In this document: one piece after another, positions 56,827-64,000 of the stretch
How positions within the stretch are numbered: the stretch's first letter is position 1
Layout: the number at the start of each line of letters is the position of its first letter
DNA from: Misgurnus anguillicaudatus
Lineage: Eukaryota; Chordata; Actinopteri; Cypriniformes; Cobitidae
Reading direction: 5' to 3'
Length of the DNA stretch: 64,000 bases
NCBI RefSeq assembly: GCF_027580225.2
Contig: NC_073358.2
Location: 8,437,501 to 8,501,500 of the forward strand
Translations under genes and position numbers: made by a program
Notes under the pieces: model-generated
What the model saw: the letters and a program-made list of their open reading frames with translations, nothing else
Told to the model about the DNA's origin: nothing
Database searches by the model: none

Positions 56827-57650
56827 TATTCCACAATTATGTTTTTCTTGTGGTTGTTTGGTTTATTAAAGAAATATTAAATGAAATTATAATATCGTAA
56901 GTGAATGGGAAAAAGCTTGAAAAAGTTTCAAAGCGTTTATTTTCATATGCACAAGACACAAACATGTTTCTTGCACAATCAAATTCTGTCTTTGCTGTCC
57001 ACAATAGAATTCCACAACTAAGAGAATTATATGAAGAATAGTAATAGATATAAAAATAAACAAGTAATAAAGTATAGGATAAGTAAGGAATAATTGACAA
57101 CGGGCCGTTGAATTATTCGGAAAAAAATGCACACCCAAGGTGGTTATGCGGCACGATGCAGTATCAACACCTGTGAAACATTTTTCAACCAATCAGAATA
57201 AAGCATTCAACAGGCCCGTGGTATAAACAAATAATAAATTATAAATTATTTGATATGTACACAGTTGGTTAATTCTACAGTATATAAAAACAGTAAAACT
57301 GTTGAAGTGGACTACTTCCAGAATATTCGGATACATGTTTAACATTAATACATCACTAAATGCTACAGGTAATTTGAACCTTTGGCACGTGTAGAAATAA
57401 CAGTCGAGTTGTGCACAATAGAACCATCTGTTAGAACCAATATCCCACCGCCATCTGGGATATTTTATATTATATCTTGGCAAGTTTTGTAGCAAAATCA
57501 GTCCGTTTAAATTCTGCTCACATTATAATAGTATTTTAATAAACTTTCGAAAAAAATCACAAAATCTAACGTCTAGAAATGAGGAGCTCAGATGCAAAAC
57601 CCTCTAAATCCGTCTTGTCTGACATTTTTTGTAAATTACATTTTTTTGTC
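56827..57650. other. Intergenic DNA, no gene recognised
   Basis: AT-rich DNA between ptgs1 and the membrane-protein gene, which converge here. Minus-strand open frames at 56837-57495 show no family features and are not supported as genes. Confidence 0.5.
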
Positions 57651-57656
57651 AGACTC

Positions 57657-58041
57657 TTTAAGGGGACATTTCACAAGACTTTTTTATAGATGTAAAATAC
57701 AGAAGTTTTATTAAAAATACCATATTTACCAATTTATTATAGCATGTTAAAATTGCCAAAATGTGCCGTTTTGGGTGTGTCCTTTTAAATGCAAATGAGC
57801 TCAACTCTGCACTAAATGGCAGTGTCGTGGTTGAATAGTGCAGATTAAGGGGTGGTATTATCCCCTTCTGACATCACAAGGGGAGCCAGATTTCAATTAC
57901 TTATTTTTTGAGAATGGTTTACCAAAACTAAGTTACTGGGTTGATTTTTTTCACATTTTCTAGGTTGATAGAAGCACTGGAGACCCAATTATAGCACATA
58001 AACATGGAAAAAGTCAGATTTTCATGATATGTCCCATTTAA
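57657..58041 (-). repeat. Dispersed repeat, inverted copy
   Basis: Inverse of the 40495-40925 repeat, starting 'tttaaggggacatttcacaa' and ending 'tcatgatatgtcccattt'. Confidence 0.8.
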
Positions 58042-58491
58042 TGGATTCTGCCAACAGACCGGTATTTCAGAATGGCCTGAGGCCAGGATTAAGCGGATTT
58101 GAGGCTAAAGTATTTGATAAACTTATAATACGTGCAGAGAGCATTTGGTTAATATCATTATGTTATTTTTGACTGGGGGCGTTTAGTGACTTTTGCATCT
58201 GAGTTTTTAAAATGCATACAGTATTTACACATTTTACAACTATTATACATTCCTTGGCATTAGCAAAAAAATTTTAAGTAATATGTGTCTATGAACTTGA
58301 AGATCATCATTCAGAGGCTTTTTAATCAATAATAAATAAAATAAACGGAATCATATGAAATCGGAGCGGGGCCACAATAGGAAATTTATTTAGCTCATGA
58401 ATATTAATTAACTGATGTGTCGCGTACCCAGGCCGCAGTATCACCACAAAATAAATGTTATAATATAGTAATAAAGGTTTGGAATGACTTA

Positions 58492-58705
58492 AAGGCGGAG
58501 TCCACGATGTTTAAAAAAAGCTTTGGAAAAGGAGACGGGCCGACTACCAAAACACACTTATAGCCAATCAAATCAAATCCAATGCCGGGTTGCGTATGTT
58601 TGGGGCGGGTCTATCAACAAAAGGATTCTCTTGGGGTAGGGGCGTGTTTGTTTGGGTGATTTCAAATATCAACATTGGCTTTCAAACATCGTGGACTCCG
58701 CCTTG
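58492..58705. mobile_element. 214-bp foldback MITE
   Basis: 'aaggcggagtccacgatgtt' and 'aacatcgtggactccgcctt' are exact complements around a short non-coding core. Confidence 0.88.
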
Positions 58706-58818
58706 AAAGGTCAAAAAATAAAGATGCCTCTGAATATTATAAAAAATACTATTAACATTTTTTAAAAAGCATTAGCACCAACTAATTGACAATAGCCCAA
58801 AAATGCCTATAGACTTTG

Positions 58819-61800
58819 CTATTTACTGTGACTGGTAGATGGTGCAGTTAATTCATGCTCCAATCTGGTGTTAACATGCGGGCCTGTGGGTATGAAAGCA
58901 GGACACTGAGGATGATCAGCCGCTGGCGGGGCTGGTGGGTAAAAGCGAACGTCCACAGCAACAGACGTCGTGCCCAGTGACACGCAGTGAGACAGCAGGA
59001 GAGGAGACAACCCGTGGGAGATGCTAATGCTGTGACGTACAGGAGTCGAGCAGGGCTCGCTGGTCTGGAGGGTCAGGGAGGAACGCAGACCCTCCTCCTG
59101 GGCGGGCGGTGGATTGGGTGGAGGAGGCGATGGGACGTCCTGATCTGCTTCAAACTCTCTGCTCCTCCAGTCATCCATACACTGAAGCTGAATGTCAGAA
59201 TGTGGTGAGGGAGTAGCCTTCCCCTCTTCAAATATAGTCTCCAACTAATTAAGGAAAAGTCATTAAAAAAGTCATTGTTGCTTTTGCCTTTATAGCCTTT
59301 AAAGATGTGACTTTACATTCTTTATTAAAGGGACACTCCACTTTTTTGAAAATATGCTCCCCTAAACATTTGATTCTTACCATTTTGGAATCCATTCAGC
59401 TGATCTCCGGGTCTGGCGCTAGCACTATTAGCATAGCTTAGCACAATCCATTGAATCTGATTAGATCATTAGCATCGCGCTAAAAATTAACCAAAGAGTT
59501 CAATATTTTTCCTGTTTAAAACTTGACTCTTCTGTAGTTACATTGTGTACTAAGACCGACAGAAAATTAAAAGCTACGATTTTCTAGGCAGATATGGTTA
59601 GGACTATACTCGACTTTGCTGATGTAACATGGCTGCAGCAGGCGTAGTGATATTACGCACTGCCCGAAAATAGTCCCCTGCCGTTGACAGTAACCAAGGA
59701 GTAACTACAGAAGAGTCAAGTTTTAAATAGGAAAAATATCGAAACTCTTTGGTTATTTTTTAGCATGATGCTGATCTAATCAGATTCAATGGATTGTGCT
59801 AAGCTATGCTAATAGTGCTAGCGCCAGACCCGGAGATCAGCTGAATGGATTCCAAAACGGTAAAAATCTAATGTTTAACTCTAGGGAAGCTGGAAAGTGA
59901 GCACATTTTCAAAAAAGTGTAATGTCCCTTTAAGGTTCTACATCAGATAGTCAGATATTACTTGCCTGGTCCTCTTCTCTAGGTTCTGGATGTGTCTCCA
60001 CAATAACTGCCATATCTTGGCTAGATTGGACACCTTCTTGATCATCACCGGAAGGTGGATCGATCACCACGGTGGACGGGCTAGCTTCTGGTGGATGCGC
60101 TCTGGTCTCTGACGTGTTGGGGCTTTGCTCAATAACAGCCACCAAATTGTCATCCTCAAATGCTCTGATAAATGCAAAAAATGTATAAATGTCCTCTGTT
60201 CAGAGATAAAAACACTTATGATGTCAGTTACACTAACTTGTTATCATACGTCCTTTCCATTGCAAGACGTTCCCCGTGTCTGCATGGCCCACCAAGACCC
60301 CTCAAAGCTATGAGGAAGAAACACTTTTAAAGATTGGACTTTGTTAAAAAAAATCTCAATAATTTACTCCACTTAGATTAAGTTTTAAGGAAAACATTCA
60401 AGGATTTTTCTCAATTAAATAGACTTTATCGGACCTCAACAGTTTATAGTTTCAACGTAGCTTAAAATTGCCGTTTCAACGCAGTTTCAAAGCGCTCTTA
60501 ACGATCCCAAACGAGGCATAAAGGTCTTATCTAGCAAAACGACTGTAATTTTTTACAATAAAAATAAAAAAGATGTACTTTACCAGGGCGACCTTGTGTA
60601 TTGCGTAAGTACGTCGAAAGGTCATGCATGACGTATGCCAAACTTTCGCCCCAGTGTTTACAAGTGTGGAGGAAGAGGACAAATTTTTGCTAAGCCTTGA
60701 AGCAGTTATTGAAAAAAGATGCAATGGATGCATTGGAGCAGTTTATGCATTATACTTTTGGACATGAAGTTGCGAGTTTTGCACGGGTTTGATATAAAAT
60801 AAAATATACAAGGTTTATATTTAGTTGTTTGCAATTTGAAATATTTTTACAAGATATTCCTAATAAATGTAACTTGAACTATTTCTGAAATGTTTCTTTA
60901 ATAAATAACACCGCTCTCTCATAACGCAGCAAAGTACCTATTACATGAAGTGAACAATTGATTGTCGATATCAACCTATTCAGCACCATCGCCATGGACA
61001 GCACCTGGTAACGTCATACGTAAGAAAGTATACCTTAAGAAACCCGCTAAGGTACCGTTCGGGAATAGGACCGTTCCCACGTTGTTGTATGTGAAATTAT
61101 ACTAATGAATGTCTTTGTGTCAGTTTATTGTCTAGAATGGTCCGCAAGTGTGTGTTTCACATATGTAACGCGTGACCTTTTGACGTCATGACGCATTATG
61201 CGAGGTCGCACTGGCGCGTCACACGGCTGGTGCGAGACGAGAAGTTGTGTTTTAAAAGTGCATATATTTTCTTGCCAAAAATGACAATCGTTTTGCTAGA
61301 TAAGACCCTTATCCCTCGCTTGGGATCATTTAGAGCCCTTTGAAGCTGTGTTGAAACTGTAAACTGTTGTGGTCCAATAAAGTCTATTAAATTGAAAAAA
61401 ATCCTGGAATGTTTTTCACAAAAGTATTAATTTCTTCTCGACTGAACAAAGAAAGACATCAACATTTTGGATATATGGATTTTTGTTTAAAAAAATGGAG
61501 TAATCCACTTTAGTTGTATGAATTTATATTTTTAAAGTCTTACCTGCTCTACATGTTGGTACGCCCGCAGGGTCATTTTTCTGAACCAACGAGTAAAAGG
61601 CCATAGCGATGAAAATAAAAGCCAAGGAAACGCCGACTCCAACCACGATTGGAATGTCATGTTTTTCAATAACAGGCAACCACGACTGTGGTTTCACCTT
61701 ATCCCTGAAGACAAAAGATCATTTGATTTTATAACCATTACTGAATACTCAACAAGCCATTACAGATTACAAACAGGACACTACATCATGACAAATTCCT

Positions 61801-64000
61801 GCTAAGCCTTGCAGCAATTATTGAAAAATGATGCTTAAAAGCATTTTTTACAGGTTGTTTCAGTCAAAGTTTCCTAAAAGTATAATTTCTTAACTTTTTT
61901 GACTGTAGATGCACTACACAGGTTTTATGAATGTTAAAGGAATAGTCTACTCATTTTCAATATTAAAATATGTTATTTCCTTAACTAAGAATTGTTGATA
62001 CATCCCTCTATCATCTGTGTGCGTGCACGTAAGCGCTGGAGCACGCTGCGACGCTTCGATAGCATTTAGCTTAGCCCCATTCATTCAATGGTACCATTTA
62101 GAGATAAAGTTAGAAGTGACCAAACACATCAACGTTTTTCCTATTTAAGACGAGTAGTTATACGAGCAAGTTTGGTGGTACAAAATAAAACGTAGCGCTT
62201 TTCTAAGCGGATTTAAAAGAGGAACTATATTTTATGGCGTAATAGCACTTTTGGGAGTACTTCGACTCGGCGCAGTAACACCCTCCCTCTCCCATTATGA
62301 GAGTGAGAAGGGGAGCGGACTTTTCAGGCGAATCGAAGTACTCCCAAAAGTGCCACCACGCCACAAAATATAGCCCCTCTCCCAAATCCGCCCAGAAAAG
62401 CGCTACATTTTATTTTGTACCACCAAACTTGCTCGCACAACCACTCGTCCCAAATAGGAAAAACGCTGATGTGTTTGGTCACTTCTAACTTTATCTTTAA
62501 ATGGTACCATTGAATGAATGGGGCTAAGCTAAATGCTATCGAAGCGTCGCAGCGCGCTCCAGCGCTTATGTGCACGCACACATGATAGAGGGATGTATCA
62601 ACAATTCTTAGTTAAGGTAATAATATATTTTAATATTGAAAATGAGTAGACTATTCCTTTAAAGGTTTTTATGGAACCATACACTGTAAAAGGTTTTCTC
62701 GTAATTTTAACAAAAACAAGTAAAAATGCTACGGTAAAAAGCTGCTAATTGGTTTACTCTAAAAAAACTTGACATATACATTTAAAAACCGTAATATCAA
62801 AATATATTTTTTATTTACGGTAAAATAAAGTAAAATGTGCAATTTTTGAAAGTAAAAGATGTGAATTGAAAATCTCAACTTTTACGGTAAAATAGGCTGG
62901 CCCATGTGATCTGATCCAACAGATGAGCTACTGTAGCCGAAATTGCTGAAAAAGTAAATGCTGGTTCTGATAGAAAGGTCTAGCGGTGTCCATGCCTTGA
63001 CCGGTCAGGGCTGTTTTGGTGACAAAAGGGGGACCTACACAATTTTAGGCATGTGGTCATAATGTTATGGTTGATCGGTGTATATTAACAGTTAATAATT
63101 GTGAACTTTACCATGAAAAATTACCATGAAATAACTAGTTGTTTTCACGTTTCCTCTATTTTTACCCGTGGCCACTCGTGACTGCTCATCCGAGGGGGGG
63201 CTGATTCAAAATAAGTGTTCGAGGTGTCATGTGAGTTGCTTGCGTTTTCAAAATATGGGTTTGTTGCGTCATGTTCATCACGTGTTTTGTCAAAATAAGT
63301 GCCTGCTGCACACGCGTCAAAACGGTTGATGATAAAAGAGACGCCCACATTCACAAAATACATGCAAGACACTCACTTAAAAGTAATCTCTGATTACGCA
63401 TAAGATTATGCGAGTATTTGGCAAACGCGAGCGTCTCTTTTATCATAAACCCTTTAGACTGCAGCAGGCACTTATTTTGACAAGACACGTGATGCACATA
63501 GGATCTCTTGACGCGCAGAACACATATTTTGAAAAAGGAACCACACACATGATGGGCTACATACATGTTGTGACGAACTTCGCATCGAGCGCCCTCGAGA
63601 AAAAACAAATCATTAAGGCCACCACTGATTTTTACGGAGGTTTTCTGGCAACCACAGCTGCCGTTTTTTACAGTAAAAACTACTGAGTTCTTCTCAGACA
63701 GCAGTCCTTTGTGGATCTTTTATTGTGATGTTTTATGTAATAACATTATAAATCCTTATCCCTAGCATTATTGTCTGTAGTTCTCATAGGGGCTTGAGAA
63801 GTGCTTTTCTTTACTGACTCAATGAGGTCTGTATTATTCGTCACAGATGACTTGGTTCCTTTGGATTGTTTGATTATTTGGCTTTGATTGTGTTGATTTT
63901 CCACTGACGTTGAAACGGTGATGTTGTCCACATCCAGGAATGTCTCAGTTTGGTCCTTGATGTTTTTAAGCTGGACTTCATGAGAATATGAGTCTACTGC
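58819..64000 (-). CDS. Unidentified single-pass membrane protein, 3' part (partial at window edge)
   Basis: Minus-strand exons are 61704-61544 (membrane exon), 60307-60238, 60164-59966 and 59244-58819 (stop). A likely upstream exon is open from the window edge (64000) to about 63754. All four downstream exons join in frame. The outer part is a Ser/Thr/Asn-rich stalk with sequons NIT, NQS and NNT. The membrane helix is IPIVVGVGVSLAFIFIAMAF. The cytoplasmic tail of about 245 residues is acidic, then proline-rich (PSPPPPNPPP), with no kinase or death domain seen. The layout suggests a type I receptor-like protein, but I cannot name it. The 59966 exon ends with a GC donor (CAG|GCAAGT). The link between the 63.75-kb exon and the membrane exon lacks a GT donor and is bounded by a 10-bp direct repeat. 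Confidence 0.75.
59325..59933. mobile_element. Foldback element, family F1, copy 2
   Basis: Arms 'ttaaagggacactccacttt' and 'agtgtaatgtccctttaa', with internal matching blocks ('cagctgatctccgggtctgg', 'gctatgctaatagtgctagc'). Same family as 42550-43039, but with a larger loop containing 'gcagcaggcgtagtgatatt'. It sits in the last intron of the membrane-protein gene. Confidence 0.88.
60391..61417. mobile_element. 1.0-kb inverted-repeat DNA element
   Basis: The left arm 'attcaaggatttttctcaatt...' pairs with the right arm '...aaaaaaatcctggaat' over about 150 bp, including 'ttttgctagataagaccctt' against 'aaggtcttatctagcaaaac'. No transposase recognised. It lies in an intron of the membrane-protein gene. 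Confidence 0.8.
61934..62662. mobile_element. 729-bp foldback with ~330-bp arms
   Basis: The left arm (61934-62262) and right arm (62332-62662) are near-complements throughout, e.g. 'ttaaaggaatagtctactca' against 'tgagtagactattcctttaa'. The centre (62263-62331) is less matched. It shares the 'gcatttagcttagccccatt' block with the 13.8- and 16.6-kb elements. Confidence 0.93.
62880..63081. repeat. Tc1-like end fragment
   Basis: The stretch ending 'catgtggtcataatgttatggttgatcggtgta' resembles the terminal repeat of another fish Tc1-like group. Only one end is present. Confidence 0.6.
63180..63600. repeat. Foldback of CG-containing blocks
   Basis: 'tgtcaaaataagtgcctgctgca' (63288) pairs with 'tgcagcaggcacttattttgaca' (63461), and 'tgataaaagagacgc' (63330) with 'gcgtctcttttatca' (63431). 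A palindromic element about 400 bp long. Confidence 0.8.

Overview
The window is vertebrate nuclear DNA, almost certainly from a teleost and most likely a cyprinid-type fish. Genes have many short exons with GT-AG introns. Coding sequence is a few percent of the window. The rest is packed with Tc1/mariner and hAT-type DNA transposons, foldback MITEs, tRNA-like SINE pieces and one LINE 3' end, a mix typical of cyprinid genomes. There is no bacterial or viral gene content.

Layout: (1) 4.07-11.06 kb, minus strand: a complete eight-exon type I keratin (K18-like, 424 codons) with a TATA promoter and a poly(A) signal. (2) 18.03-20.28 kb, minus strand: a complete seven-exon LIM-homeobox gene of the LHX6/LHX8 class (273 codons) whose last codons and stop are supplied by a hAT-type insertion. 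(3) 28.11-54.55 kb, plus strand: a complete eleven-exon ptgs1 (cyclooxygenase-1, 597 codons). When joined, its residues fall exactly on the classical COX numbering (R120, H207, Y355, Y385, H388, S530). (4) 58.82-64.0 kb, minus strand: the 3' part of an unidentified single-pass membrane protein gene that runs off the window. The LHX-class gene and ptgs1 lie head to head. LHX6 and PTGS1 are also close neighbours in human 9q33, which favours an LHX6-like identity.

Mobile DNA fills introns and intergenic space. It includes three Tc1 elements with recognisable, broken transposases (1.8, 33.2 and 43.2 kb) and three deleted copies of another Tc1-like group (30.6, 49.9 and 53.6 kb). Three copies of one hAT-like family have exact 8-bp target duplications (21.1, 24.8 and 46.6 kb). 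There are also several nested element-within-element stacks and a 729-bp foldback.

The observations most worth checking are these. A hAT insertion replaced the end of the LIM-homeobox reading frame. ptgs1 intron 4 has no GT-AG at the conserved junction and is bounded by an 8-bp direct repeat, with catalytic Arg120 coded right at the junction. A similar 10-bp direct repeat bounds a 2-kb interruption in the membrane-protein gene. This COX-1 also carries the COX-2-type residues R513 and V523.
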